Part shown: positions 40,743 to 49,534 of the stretch, piece by piece | Layout of the letters: every line of letters begins with the position of its first letter | Numbering within the stretch: the stretch's first letter is position 1 | Source of the DNA: Nocardioidaceae bacterium | GTDB taxonomy: Bacteria > Actinomycetota > Actinomycetes > Propionibacteriales > Nocardioidaceae | Assembly (NCBI GenBank): GCA_030655315.1 | Contig: JAURVT010000022.1 | Location: 1 to 64,000 of the forward strand | DNA length: 64,000 bases | Reading direction: 5' to 3' | Made by a program: the position numbers and the translations under genes | The notes under the pieces: model-generated | Databases searched by the model: none | Told to the model about the DNA's origin: nothing | Seen by the model: the letters and a program-made list of their open reading frames with translations, nothing else

Positions 40743-41729
40743 GTGACGGATGGATTTCGGGTTTTTCGGGCGTTCCTTACGCAGCAACGCAGTTACGACG
40801 AGATCCCCTTCGACCATCCCGACCTCGGTCCTGACGGCATACAAGGATTGATGTCGGCTGCAGTGGTAGATCGAGTCGAAGCCGGCGGAGAAGTGCACGA
40901 AAGTAGCAGCCACTTCCTTCGTGTGGATGACGCGAGGGCTGGCGGGTGGGTGATTGCCCTGACCGCTAGTGGTGGCGGTTACGGCGTCGAACGAGATGTC
41001 GTTGATGTAGTTACTGGCGCGACTAAGCAGCCAATCGGATCGGGTGACGCCGTTCTGAACCGGCTGATGACTCTTCTCGTGCTGCCGAACTTTGGCTGCG
41101 ATGGGCTGCTGATAGCTCAGACGCAGGGGCGGTCGCACCTAACCAGCGCCTTGCTGCGAGACGTGAACTATGCCTTGCATGAGCGCGGTTTTCACCTCCG
41201 GTTGGAGGCCAACCTGACCGATGAGATCGCGTGGAACGACTACTTGAACAGCGATGGAGTGGACGTGAAGGAGATCCAGCTGGTTCAGCACGTGCCCTCC
41301 CCCGACCGAACTAGTTTCGGCGATGGGCGTGTCGTCAGGGCCACTCTGTCCCTAGTTCTGTCGGACGCTGGGGATACCAAGAAGAGTGTGCTTGGCCGGA
41401 TGCGAGAGGCGTTCACGGAGAACAAGCGGCCGGAGCTCACTGACTTGGTCGGTATGACGGCTGCCGGTGATGACGACTTCGACGAGCAAAAGATCGTCTA
41501 CGTGAAGAATAAGCGCGAAAGGACAATAAAGGTCGAGCAGAGCTGGCCAGCATTCATTCACGAGATCTCGTCGGACAAGCCACTGGACCTGAAGACCTTG
41601 CTAGGAGAGTGTCGAGACGACGCGCAGGCCGTGCTAGCCGAGCTCGGGGTCGATCGACCGTCGACATGGTGGCCGCAGGCCCACAAGATGAAGGTCTTAG
41701 CTGTGCGTGACGATGAGGTGTCCGAATGA
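40743..41729 (+). CDS. Unknown soluble protein, coupled to a membrane protein
   Basis: The protein is about 328 residues from GTG 40743; a 179-base non-coding gap precedes it. No recognised domain. It is alpha/beta in look, with GGGYGVERDVVDVVTG, FGCDGLLIAQTQGRSHL and KIVYVKNKRERTIKVEQSWP near the end. The stop overlaps the start of the four-helix membrane gene by four bases. A soluble protein coupled to a small polytopic membrane protein is a common layout in phage-defence islands (Kiwa is one example), but I cannot show homology. Base composition is less GC-rich than the chromosome. Confidence 0.75.
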   Translation: MTDGFRVFRAFLTQQRSYDEIPFDHPDLGPDGIQGLMSAAVVDRVEAGGEVHESSSHFLRVDDARAGGWVIALTASGGGYGVERDVVDVVTGATKQPIGSGDAVLNRLMTLLVLPNFGCDGLLIAQTQGRSHLTSALLRDVNYALHERGFHLRLEANLTDEIAWNDYLNSDGVDVKEIQLVQHVPSPDRTSFGDGRVVRATLSLVLSDAGDTKKSVLGRMREAFTENKRPELTDLVGMTAAGDDDFDEQKIVYVKNKRERTIKVEQSWPAFIHEISSDKPLDLKTLLGECRDDAQAVLAELGVDRPSTWWPQAHKMKVLAVRDDEVSE

Positions 41730-42331
41730 CAAGCTCACTCCAGGCGTTCAACCTGGGCCCCATAGTGGCGAGGCACTTTGCTGCGCTCCGCCCACCCGGC
41801 CAGCCGCGGCAGTCGACGGCCGTGCGGGCGGCCATGCTGGGCGTGCCGGTTGGAGCCGGCGCTTTAGTGGGAGTCCTGGTCGCCTTGGGCCTCGACCTCC
41901 GAGACGGCACCTCTCAAGTCCTTGCCGCAACCGCCCTACTTGTTGGAGCGATGCTCACCTTGTTCGTCTTCTTGACGAACTTGCGCATAAAGATCAGCGA
42001 GAGCGCAACCTACGCATTCCGGACCAGATTGCAACAACTCGTGGGAGGTGCCGCAGTCAGCTCGCTTTACGTTGCCTGCCTGGCAATGCTCGTGGCCCTC
42101 GAGATCGCCACCGTCGCAAGCGTCCAGTGGCTCCGCGACTTCCCGCAGCAACCTCTGACAGCCGCGGTTCTAGTATCCACCGGATGTCATCTTGCCCTCA
42201 CGCTGGTGACTGTCATCAGACGACTGTTTGGCGTCTACTACGAACTGTTTCAGAGTGACTTCAGTCCATCGGTCGATGATGCCAACCGGATGGCAGCCGG
42301 GACGAGCGGAAAGCGAGAAGTGAAGGGCTAG
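41726..42331 (+). CDS. Membrane protein with four predicted helices
   Basis: The 201-residue protein starts at ATG 41726. Hydrophobic helices lie at about residues 35-56, 64-84, 106-129 and 142-165 (for example LVGAMLTLFVFLTNL and SSLYVACLAMLVALEIATVA). The C-terminal tail is charged and cytosolic-looking. It is translationally coupled to the unknown soluble protein upstream, with which it probably forms a functional pair. Confidence 0.78.
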   Translation: MTSSLQAFNLGPIVARHFAALRPPGQPRQSTAVRAAMLGVPVGAGALVGVLVALGLDLRDGTSQVLAATALLVGAMLTLFVFLTNLRIKISESATYAFRTRLQQLVGGAAVSSLYVACLAMLVALEIATVASVQWLRDFPQQPLTAAVLVSTGCHLALTLVTVIRRLFGVYYELFQSDFSPSVDDANRMAAGTSGKREVKG

Positions 42332-42519
42332 GCGGGTGGACCGTCCACACCCTGACCGCCCTGGCCTTCAGTGTTCGAAGGTTGGGATGGGTGAGTGCCG
42401 CCCGGCGGGTCGCTCTGATCAACCTTCGGCAACTGGGTCACCACCTGCTTAGGGCTGCGATTCCCACCCTTCTTCTCGAGCCCATCCCGATTCGGCGTCT
42501 GGTTCGACTGGTCCCGCAT
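42328..42519 (-). CDS. Small disordered protein downstream of DUF6338 gene
   Basis: The 63-residue product is rich in Gln, Gly, Pro and Ser and looks unstructured. ATG 42519 lies three bases after the DUF6338 stop, so the two are probably co-translated. A short proline-rich partner after DUF6338-type genes seems familiar to me, but I cannot verify it. Confidence 0.5.
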   Translation of the reverse strand: MRDQSNQTPNRDGLEKKGGNRSPKQVVTQLPKVDQSDPPGGTHPSQPSNTEGQGGQGVDGPPA

Positions 42520-42522
42520 GGC

Positions 42523-43173
42523 CTACATCACCTGAGCTTCGAGGTACTCGATCTCGTCCCATCTCACCAGCAAGCCGCTGGGCGGGTTGCGGCAAACGGG
42601 CACGCCGTCCACCATGTCAACATACTTCCCGGTAACAGGATCAATTTTCAAGGTCTTGGCTAGATAGACGTCCTGCGCCTCCCCGAAGGCTGAGGAGTAG
42701 GAACTGCCGACGTCTTCGAAGGTTCCGTACACGCCGGCCACCCAGCAGCCACTCTTGAGCCTAGCTCGAACCATGACCGACTTGCCCTGAGTCCAGACGT
42801 ATTCCCAAGCGGTGGGCTGCGGGTTGGCGCCGAAGATGAAGGTGATCACCCTCCACTCGTGTCGCGTTCCATTGCCGATCAAGAGCCCAGCAGAGATGGG
42901 TATCAGAAGGTATACGCCCGCTGCCGCCCACAGATCTCGTGCTGGTACGCCTCCACTCACCAATGCGCCCGACTCGACCCACGCACGGTAGATCTTGACC
43001 TCCCCCCAGAGGAACAACGTGTGGAATACGGCGGACACCACCAAGAAGCGGAGCAGCCGATCGCCGAGTCGCACGCCGTAGGGGCCGACCACTCGTTCGA
43101 AGGCGTAGGTGTAAGACGCCCCGGGCAGGAAGGCGAGTAGGAAGACAACTACCGCCTGGAAGGTCCCGATCAT
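42523..43173 (-). CDS. DUF6338 family membrane protein
   Basis: The 216-residue protein starts at ATG 43173. It has an N-terminal hydrophobic segment with VVFLLAFLPGASYTYAFER, a second near residues 37-58, and a third near 88-105 (YLLIPISAGLLIG). A soluble C-terminal domain follows (PTAWEYVWTQGKSVMVRARL, GCWVAGVYG, and WDEIEYLEAQV at the end). These match the DUF6338 pattern, which is frequent in genomic islands. Role unknown. It is oriented against the preceding cargo genes. Confidence 0.75.
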   Translation of the reverse strand: MIGTFQAVVVFLLAFLPGASYTYAFERVVGPYGVRLGDRLLRFLVVSAVFHTLFLWGEVKIYRAWVESGALVSGGVPARDLWAAAGVYLLIPISAGLLIGNGTRHEWRVITFIFGANPQPTAWEYVWTQGKSVMVRARLKSGCWVAGVYGTFEDVGSSYSSAFGEAQDVYLAKTLKIDPVTGKYVDMVDGVPVCRNPPSGLLVRWDEIEYLEAQVM

Positions 43174-43210
43174 GGTTGGACTTTAGTAGCCCGCCGTCGG
43201 GATCGAACTA

Positions 43211-43465
43211 GTGATCGATACTAACGAACGCCCAGTCGGCGCCTCAGTCGAGAAGAGGCTTTCGCCGTCCGCCTTAACGCCGCGGCCAGCAACACGGTCG
43301 ACAACTTTCGCCCGGCGGCCGAGATGGCTCGTCGCCGAGCTGCAGGAGACCGCGGGGGAGTGGACCGATCTACCGGCCGCCGAGCTCGGGATGATCGTCG
43401 GCTTCTGGGTGCGTGGTCCAGCCAAGTCTCGGGTCAAGGCCGGACCAGGCCGAGTCTGGGTGTAA
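43211..43465 (+). CDS. Small hypothetical protein (weak)
   Basis: The 84-residue frame from GTG 43211 contains TTFARRPRWLVAELQETAGE and WTDLPAAELGMIVGFWVRGP, which read like natural protein. No clear ribosome site or family is seen. It lies between the DUF6338 gene and the tyrosine recombinase. Confidence 0.4.
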   Translation: MIDTNERPVGASVEKRLSPSALTPRPATRSTTFARRPRWLVAELQETAGEWTDLPAAELGMIVGFWVRGPAKSRVKAGPGRVWV

Positions 43466-43519
43466 GTAACCACCTAGCCGGGCCTGGACGACTGGTGACT
43501 GCCGTAGTTGCGTGAGCGG

Positions 43520-44503
43520 ATGACAGACACACGAAGCGCCGCCACGATTCCGCTGCGCGACCGCGACTTGCCACCCGTGATTGATCAACTCCTCACCGAC
43601 TACCTGCTGCCTTACGGGGGCAACACGAGGTGCCTATATGAGATGCACCTGGCCCTTTTCCTTCGCTGGTGCGCCGACGCAGGCCTTGGCCCACTTGCCG
43701 CCACGCGCACTCATATCGAGCTCTACATCCACTATCTGCTCGTCGAAAAGGGCCTGAAGCCGTCAAGTGTCTGCACCGCGCTCACGCCGGTCCGTGGCTT
43801 CTACCGGTTCGCCTGTTACGAGGGTGCGGTCGACCGTGATCCAGCCATCTACGCCCGCCGGCCCAAGGTGCACACAGGGCTGAGCGACACCCTTGGGCTC
43901 GACCGCGACCAAATGAGGGCCTTCTTGGCGGTGGGCGCCGAGATGGGTGGCCGGTACTACGCCGCAGCCTTCCTGCTCGCCTGCATGGCACTGCGCGCGA
44001 GTGAGGCCTGCTCCATCCGTTGCGAGAGCTTCGAGAAGACGATGCGTGGGCACCGCGTGCTTGAGTTCGTGGGGAAGGGGATGGTGCCAGCGCGGATGCC
44101 GCTGCCCGTGCCTGTCCTGCGAGCTCTCGAGGCTGCTGCCGGAGGGCGCGCGTCGGGGCCGTTGCTACTGGTCCGCGATGGCACTCGGGGCATGCAGCGG
44201 CAGGGGCTGAACACGCTAGTCGCCACGATGTCAAAACGTGCCGGGATCGAGTCCAAGGTGACCTCGCATGTGCTGCGACACAGCAGCATCACGAACGCTT
44301 TGGAGTCTGGTGCTTCGCTGCGCAAGGTTCAGGATCTGGCGCGGCACACCGAACCGAGGACGACGATGCGTTATGACCGAAACCGGACCAATCTCGACGA
44401 CCACGCCGTGCACTCGTTGGTGGCATTTGTGGTTCCAGTTGGCGAAGACGGCACAACCATGGGGCTTGCCGGGGATGACCGAGGGGCTCGCGCTGGGGCG
44501 TGA
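43520..44503 (+). CDS. Tyrosine recombinase (XerC/D-like)
   Basis: The 327-residue recombinase starts at ATG 43520 (a TTG lies four codons upstream). The N-terminal SAM-like core-binding domain is followed by the catalytic domain. All residues are visible: Arg in ACMALRASEA, Lys in FVGKGMVP, H-x-x-R in SHVLRHSSI, the second His in LARHTEPRT and the nucleophile in TTMRYDR. It is the element's second recombinase. It could resolve dimers, invert or mobilise part of the cargo, or mark a nested insertion. Confidence 0.9.
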   Translation: MTDTRSAATIPLRDRDLPPVIDQLLTDYLLPYGGNTRCLYEMHLALFLRWCADAGLGPLAATRTHIELYIHYLLVEKGLKPSSVCTALTPVRGFYRFACYEGAVDRDPAIYARRPKVHTGLSDTLGLDRDQMRAFLAVGAEMGGRYYAAAFLLACMALRASEACSIRCESFEKTMRGHRVLEFVGKGMVPARMPLPVPVLRALEAAAGGRASGPLLLVRDGTRGMQRQGLNTLVATMSKRAGIESKVTSHVLRHSSITNALESGASLRKVQDLARHTEPRTTMRYDRNRTNLDDHAVHSLVAFVVPVGEDGTTMGLAGDDRGARAGA

Positions 44504-44680
44504 GCGTGGTCTGCGCGGCGGCCGCAGCGCGTAAGGATAGGGCAGGCCGCATTGGCGGCTCGGCTGACTGGTGCAAGTGAGGGCTCTTCGCGTGTCAGGC
44601 CATGCTGCAACAGCGCGTCAGCCTTTCAATCGGGCGTGCGTTGCGTACCCTCGGGGTTCCCGCCCCATCAGGAGACTTAC

Positions 44681-45589
44681 GTGGCGTCGTCGCCTCTTAC
44701 GATGCAGGAGCAGTCTGACTTCGATCAGTACGCCCTGGCTGTCGACGTCTATGCGTCGACATGGTGGGACCTCGCCGACGAGCCGCAGAAGTCTCGCCTG
44801 AAGTCGGCGCCACACCTCCGGTCAGCGCTCGACACTATGGCGAGAGATGGGCGGCGAATCCCTACGTCGAATGTCTACCAAGATGCCGGTCATTGGATTC
44901 CCGTTCGTGAACTACTGCAAGACACACTCATAGCGAACGAGCTGGGCGAGGCAGGGGGGTCAGCGGAGGGCAGCCCGAACGCGTGCTATTTCCTCCTTGG
45001 TCTGCCTGGGTCCGGCAAGACTTCGGTGTTGCGTGAGGTTGCGAGGGCGCACGCGGCCGCTGCGGGTCTCGCACTATCAAATCGGGTCAGCGACGCTGAC
45101 CAGCTGAGGAAGGCGCTGCCCGAGTTTGCGAGCGGACTGGGATCAGACATCCTCCAAGAAGAGGTTGTCTCGATGACCTACGGAGATTCCTCAAGACCGC
45201 GGGCCCGTAGTCTCGAGGAAGGCGTGATGCGAACGGCGCACGCGGGGTCGCTAGTGATGATCGACGTTGTCGGAGACCCGAAGTACCTGCCGGGTAGCGT
45301 GACGGCACTGGCCGAGCGTGGGTGGACCGTGTTCGTCCTGGTTACCCAGTGCTCCGCCGACGAAGCGGTGATTCGTGCGACCAGACGAGCCCTCAGCGAT
45401 GGGAGGTATACCCCTCTGGACCTCATCTGGGGGTCAAACCTTCGCCCAGTAAGAGCACTCAATGCCGCTCTCAGGACTGAGGCGGTGGATGGGTGGGCCC
45501 TTATCGACACTGAGGACAGTCCTGCGCGTGTGGTTCGTGGGGACGGGGCATTCGGCGACAACGGAACACTGATCTCGCTGCCTGTGTGA
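44681..45589 (+). CDS. Zeta-toxin-like P-loop kinase
   Basis: The 302-residue protein starts at GTG 44681, with AGGAG six bases upstream. An extended helical N-terminus precedes a P-loop kinase domain: FLLGLPGSGKTSVLREVARA, then a zeta-type SDADQLRKALPEF and a later ADEAVIRATRRAL helix. Zeta toxins phosphorylate UDP-GlcNAc or other nucleotides; substrate here is unknown. No small epsilon-like antitoxin is next to it, though a 170-residue protein and an ImmA/IrrE peptidase follow in order. Confidence 0.65.
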   Translation: MASSPLTMQEQSDFDQYALAVDVYASTWWDLADEPQKSRLKSAPHLRSALDTMARDGRRIPTSNVYQDAGHWIPVRELLQDTLIANELGEAGGSAEGSPNACYFLLGLPGSGKTSVLREVARAHAAAAGLALSNRVSDADQLRKALPEFASGLGSDILQEEVVSMTYGDSSRPRARSLEEGVMRTAHAGSLVMIDVVGDPKYLPGSVTALAERGWTVFVLVTQCSADEAVIRATRRALSDGRYTPLDLIWGSNLRPVRALNAALRTEAVDGWALIDTEDSPARVVRGDGAFGDNGTLISLPV

Positions 45590-45675
45590 CACGCCGACAG
45601 CCCTACCGGCTTGGTTTGCCGACCGTGACAGGCTGGTGGTGTAGCATCACGCGCTACCCCTGAAGGGACAGGTTC

Positions 45676-46188
45676 GTGCCTGAGAGCAAGAACAAGCAGG
45701 ACGCGGTGATCCGTCTTGCCCGTGCTCAGGAGCAGCTGATGCACGCGGAGATCCAGGGGGATCTTGAGCTGAAGGCCTCGGCACGCTTGGCGATGGCCGA
45801 GGCCGAAGACAAGCTAGCGAAGAGTAGGCGCCGTCAAGTGACTGCGGCTATCGGCGACGCCCTGGACGAGCGCGCTCGACAGAGTGCCGACCCGCTTCGA
45901 CAGGCGTTGAGCGGCGGCCTTACCTTCCCAGAGCTCCTTTCGCGAGTGGATGAGACTGTCGACCGTCTGGACCACCGCGAGGCGCTGGCAGTTAAAACTC
46001 GGCCATCAAACATCAGGCTTGTACTGCTTGCCCGCCATCAAGGCCGGTCGTTTGTAGAGGTGGAATCCGAGTTTCTAGGCCCGGCTGCCTCTCGTCGTGG
46101 CAGTTTCGTACTCGCCGCTCGAACATACGACGCAAAGTCCGCCAAGCGGATAGCTAGGCTCTTGAGTCGGCACGGAGTAAACGTTTAG
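45676..46188 (+). CDS. Hypothetical protein with N-terminal coiled coil
   Basis: The 170-residue protein starts at GTG 45676 after GAAGGGA. Residues ~5-60 form a charged helix (RLARAQEQLMHAEIQGDLEL and EDKLAKSRRR). The C-terminus has IRLVLLARHQGRSFVEVESE and a basic terminal helix. It ends two bases before the ImmA/IrrE gene, so the two are coupled. It could be an antitoxin, repressor or substrate of that peptidase; this is inference from arrangement. Confidence 0.65.
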   Translation: MPESKNKQDAVIRLARAQEQLMHAEIQGDLELKASARLAMAEAEDKLAKSRRRQVTAAIGDALDERARQSADPLRQALSGGLTFPELLSRVDETVDRLDHREALAVKTRPSNIRLVLLARHQGRSFVEVESEFLGPAASRRGSFVLAARTYDAKSAKRIARLLSRHGVNV

Positions 46189-46190
46189 TT

Positions 46191-47189
46191 ATGACAGGTG
46201 CGACCAGGCTCCACCCTGAGCAAGCGCTGGCCGACAAGTTGGTGGCACGCTTGGACCTGCGGCCGCCTGTAGACGTCGGTGCGCTGCTGTCGCAATTTTG
46301 CGACGTTGTTCAAGACGATTTCCTAGGCAACGCGGACGCTGTTATGTACGGGCTTCTAGAAGAGAGCAAGCCCCTGCTGCTTCTAAATCCGCAGAAGAGT
46401 GAGCAGAGGATCCGTTTCACTCTGGCTCACGAGTTGGCGCACTTGCTGATCCCCTGGCACGTGGGGACAATTGAGTGCCATCCCCTCAGTAACGACTACG
46501 ACGGTACAAATCAGCCAGCCGAGGAGTCGTCTAGTTCGTCGCGGGGCTACCGGTCACTGGAGGATGAGGCTGACCGCTTCGCATCAAGAATCCTGGTGCC
46601 ACGCCGCTTCCTGGACACACTTCGCGGCTTAAGCGTTCGCGAAGCCTGCGTCGAGCTTGAGTCGACCAACGTTTCCGCGACCGCCGCAATGAGGGCATAT
46701 AGCGACTCCCTCAGTCCTGGCTATGCCCTTTTGGTTGTGTCGGACAACGACACGGTGATCAGTTGGCACATGGCGCCTCAAACAGTGAGCCCCGGATTTC
46801 GTAGAGGCGTAGTCGTCGATCCCGCGTGGCTCTCGACAGCAGTTGACCGGGGAAGGGCTACGTACCGAAACCGGTCGGTGATCTGGATGCGCAGCGTCAC
46901 TAGTCTGGACGAGTCGGTGTCAGTCCCATGGAGAACATTGCTTGACGAACTACTCGATGGGCAGCAACTCCGTCCGCCCGCCCGCGAAGCTCTGTGGAAG
47001 ACCATCAACGGCGTAGCCGCTAGCGCCAACAGCGCATCAGCCACGTCCGACCCAAGCGCCGTTGCCGCAGCGATCCTGAACGCCGCAGCCCGCAGACCGG
47101 AGCTCGTGCAGGTGGTCGCGGACCCAAGATTCAAGCAGTTCGCCATTGCCCGAGCCATGTCCTTCGCCGGGTTCGCAAAACCGAACTGA
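46191..47189 (+). CDS. ImmA/IrrE-family metallopeptidase
   Basis: The 332-residue protein starts at ATG 46191. Its zinc site is clear: HELAH in RFTLAHELAHLLIPWH, with the third ligand Glu in LEDEADRFASRILVP. ImmA-type peptidases cleave phage or island repressors, and IrrE activates DNA-damage responses by cleaving a repressor. The ~200-residue C-terminal extension is unassigned and may sense a signal. It converges exactly on the end of the ParB-like gene. Confidence 0.85.
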   Translation: MTGATRLHPEQALADKLVARLDLRPPVDVGALLSQFCDVVQDDFLGNADAVMYGLLEESKPLLLLNPQKSEQRIRFTLAHELAHLLIPWHVGTIECHPLSNDYDGTNQPAEESSSSSRGYRSLEDEADRFASRILVPRRFLDTLRGLSVREACVELESTNVSATAAMRAYSDSLSPGYALLVVSDNDTVISWHMAPQTVSPGFRRGVVVDPAWLSTAVDRGRATYRNRSVIWMRSVTSLDESVSVPWRTLLDELLDGQQLRPPAREALWKTINGVAASANSASATSDPSAVAAAILNAAARRPELVQVVADPRFKQFAIARAMSFAGFAKPN

Positions 47190-48000
47190 TCACTTGGGCT
47201 CGGGAAAGTTTTCGTTCGTCAGCCCACCTCTCGGCATCTGTAGCTTGGTCCGCTTCTCCCCGGCCCGGTGTGCGTTCCATGCCCGGATGGTCAGGGCGAG
47301 ACCTTCGGTCTCGTTGATGCGCCCGCCGGTGATGCGCAGACGGGTCACCCTGCTGCGGAGGACGGCGATGGGGGAGTCGGCCGCGACGCCGTCTCCGTCT
47401 GCCACGCGCAATAGGAAGGTGTTGGCCTCGTCGGGGTCGAGGTCGCTGAACAGGAAGTGGCACAGCCCGATGACCGAGGCGGGCAGGCGTTCGCGGTTGG
47501 CCAGTCTCGAGGCGAGGTCGGCTGAGGTGCGCACGCGCGGGTTGGCCTCGACGAAGGCGTGCATCTCGCGGGCTGTCGGTCGGATGGCGCCGGTGTTGGT
47601 GCGCATCCCGCGTTCCCACATGACCGCTCGACGGGCGACTGAGGCCAGGGTCGACGGGTTGGTCTCGCCGCGGAGCTTGAGGGCGTCTGCGTAGGTGCGC
47701 TTGGCGCCTGCGTCGACGGTGTCCATCGCTTCGGCCTCGACGCCATGCACGACGATCATGGGCACGGTGACGCCGGCCTGGACGACCGCTGACAGGCGGT
47801 GCTGTCCGTCGATGAGCTTGCCGGCCCGGTCGAGCTTCACGGTCTCACCGTTGAGCGCCCACTCGCCGGCGGCCATGTCGCGGGCGTAGGAGTCGACGAC
47901 TGCGCGTCGCAAATTTCTGTTGCTCGGGTTGAGTCCAAGCCAGGTCTCGGCCATGGCGGGGTCGACGTCGCGGACTTCGACGGTGGGGCGGTCGGGCATG
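47190..48000 (-). CDS. ParB/sulfiredoxin-fold phage protein
   Basis: The 269-residue protein starts at ATG 48000 (MPDRPTVEVRDV), preceded by AGGACAGC. The N-terminal ParB-like module has YARDMAAGEWALNGETVKLD and the signature KLIDGQHRLSAVVQAGVTVP. The remaining helical region carries VARRAVMWERGM. Phage versions are widespread and mostly uncharacterised. A longer frame reaches 48101 but lacks a ribosome site. It is the last gene of the leftward operon. Confidence 0.75.
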
Positions 48001-48097
48001 GCTGTCCTGTCTGAGGTGGGGCTGCTGGCGTGGGAGAACCGCACGCCCCGGGAGGCGTGCGGCGTGGGTGGGTCTCGGCCGGGCATGGGCAGTGGGG

Positions 48098-48388
48098 TCA
48101 CCGGCGGGCCGCCAGCTCGTTGCGCGCGACAGTCAGCGCGGCGATGGTCTGGTCGAGGAGCTCGACGTCGGGCAGGCCCTTGCCGACGGGCGGATCGAGC
48201 AGGACTTCGATGCAGCCGTCGCCGGCCACGCCGTGGGAGACCAGGACCATGCCGTCCTCGGCCCCCTCGTCGAAGTGGATGCCGAGTCGCTTGCGGGCGA
48301 GTAAGAGGTCGCCGTTGTAGGAGTAGTCGACGCGGCGGTCACAGATGTCCGGGTCGTAGGCGCCCATCTGCAGGATCTCGGCACTCAT
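48098..48388 (-). CDS. Small hypothetical protein
   Basis: The 96-residue acidic protein starts at ATG 48388, overlapping the upstream stop (ATGA). It contains MVLVSHGVAGDGCIEVLLDP and ends in a helix (TIAALTVARNELAARR). Unlike its three upstream neighbours it lacks the C-x-W-C-x-H-like knuckle. No family is recognised. Confidence 0.65.
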   Translation of the reverse strand: MSAEILQMGAYDPDICDRRVDYSYNGDLLLARKRLGIHFDEGAEDGMVLVSHGVAGDGCIEVLLDPPVGKGLPDVELLDQTIAALTVARNELAARR

Positions 48389-48681
48389 CGGGTCACCTCT
48401 GCGGCGGCGATGAGCTCGTTGAGGGCGTCGGCCAGGGTGCGCGCGTCGTCCAGGCTCAGGGCGTCATCTACGCCGTCCTGGGTGAGGTAGATGCGGGGTC
48501 CGAAGATGCCGTCAGCGGCCTCGAGCGTGTCGAGCTGGACCGACACCTGCTCGCCCTCGGACCGCTCCCAGGAGACGACCGGTGACAGGTGGCCTAGAGA
48601 CCCGTCTGCGGTGGGTCGGTGCTCGGCGCACCAGGGCTGGCAGGCGGGGGTGACCTTGAGGCGGTCGGTGAGGGCGATCAT
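48385..48681 (-). CDS. DUF6907-like small protein
   Basis: The 98-residue protein starts at ATG 48681 (MIALTDRLKV), overlapping the upstream stop. The Cys motif CQPWCAEH near residue 16 and the C-terminal helix LSLDDARTLADALNELIAAA fit the small actinobacterial DUF6907-type proteins of plasmids and integrative elements. The Cys/His knuckle suggests metal binding. Function unknown. Confidence 0.6.
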   Translation of the reverse strand: MIALTDRLKVTPACQPWCAEHRPTADGSLGHLSPVVSWERSEGEQVSVQLDTLEAADGIFGPRIYLTQDGVDDALSLDDARTLADALNELIAAAEVTR

Positions 48682-49025
48682 GCTGCGGCCTCCGGTCCCT
48701 GGACCCACCAGCCGGCTGCCTCGATCTGGCGGCCGAGGTTCATCAGCACCGAGCCGACCGAGATGACGTCACCGGCCTCGAACTCGTCGGTGCCCATCGA
48801 GCCCGAGCCGTCGTTGCCTTCGAGGCGCACGTCGGGCCCGTGGGTCTCGCGGACGTTGAGGTACTCGATCCATCGGATCTGCGCGGTGACCTCGGTGTCG
48901 CGGACGGTTCTGATGGTGACGGTGTCGCCCTTGTGGCGGATCAGGGAGTCGTCAGGGTGACCGTCGAGCTCGATGTCGTCGTGGGTGCACCAGGCGGGGT
49001 GTCGGAGGTCGTCGCGGCTGGTCAT
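48678..49025 (-). CDS. DUF6907-like small protein (divergent)
   Basis: The 115-residue protein starts at ATG 49025. It has the Cys knuckle in HPAWCTHDDI, a central beta region (TVTIRTVRDTEVTAQIRWIE) and the end SVGSVLMNLGRQIEAAGWWV. It overlaps both neighbours by four bases. The single PAWC motif links it to the adjacent genes. Confidence 0.55.
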   Translation of the reverse strand: MTSRDDLRHPAWCTHDDIELDGHPDDSLIRHKGDTVTIRTVRDTEVTAQIRWIEYLNVRETHGPDVRLEGNDGSGSMGTDEFEAGDVISVGSVLMNLGRQIEAAGWWVQGPEAAA

Positions 49026-49534
49026 GCCGTCACCGCCGTGGCGTCGGCGAGCTGGCGGAGTGCGGCCGAGATCTGGGGCCCGTTCTCCTCGATCCCGGCG
49101 GACAGGTCGGCGGCAGAACTGGCCGTCATGGTCAGCAGCGTGGCGCCGATGTTGAGGGTGATCTCAGGCTCGCCGGTGTACGAGTCGGGGGCGAGGTACA
49201 GGTCTGTGCGCTCGTCGACGGCGACGTCGGTGACGCACCAGCTGGGGACGCCGTCGTAGTTGTGGTCTGTGCACCACGGTTCGTGTCGCAGCGGGAGCTC
49301 ACTGCGGGGGACAGCCATTCGCCGCTTGGCGTCGGCGGTGGCCTGGGCCTCGTGCTCGTCCCATCGGCGAAGGGCGTTGTGCAGGGTGTGGCACAGGTCC
49401 ACCAGCTCACCCCTGCTGAGGTAAAGCTCGAGCACGGGCCACGTGTCGCCCTCCTTCTCGCGGATCTCGAGGACTTCTCCCCGGACGCTGAAGTGCGGGT
49501 GGTCAGGCTTCTCATTGCGGTTGCAGATCAGCAT
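49022..49534 (-). CDS. DUF6907-like protein with N-terminal extension
   Basis: The 170-residue protein starts at ATG 49534. An N-terminal beta module (PHFSVRGEVLEIREKEGDTW) is joined to a DUF6907-like part with HEPWCTDHNYDGVPSWCVTD, two WC knuckles, and a final TASSAADLSAGIEENG helix. It is the second gene of the leftward operon and the longest of three related proteins. Confidence 0.6.
   Translation of the reverse strand: MLICNRNEKPDHPHFSVRGEVLEIREKEGDTWPVLELYLSRGELVDLCHTLHNALRRWDEHEAQATADAKRRMAVPRSELPLRHEPWCTDHNYDGVPSWCVTDVAVDERTDLYLAPDSYTGEPEITLNIGATLLTMTASSAADLSAGIEENGPQISAALRQLADATAVTA

Noticed and set aside
40743-42331. Calling the two-gene pair a Kiwa system
   Set aside because: Only the soluble-plus-four-helix layout is similar. 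I see no DUF4868 signature and the gene order differs, so the name is not justified.
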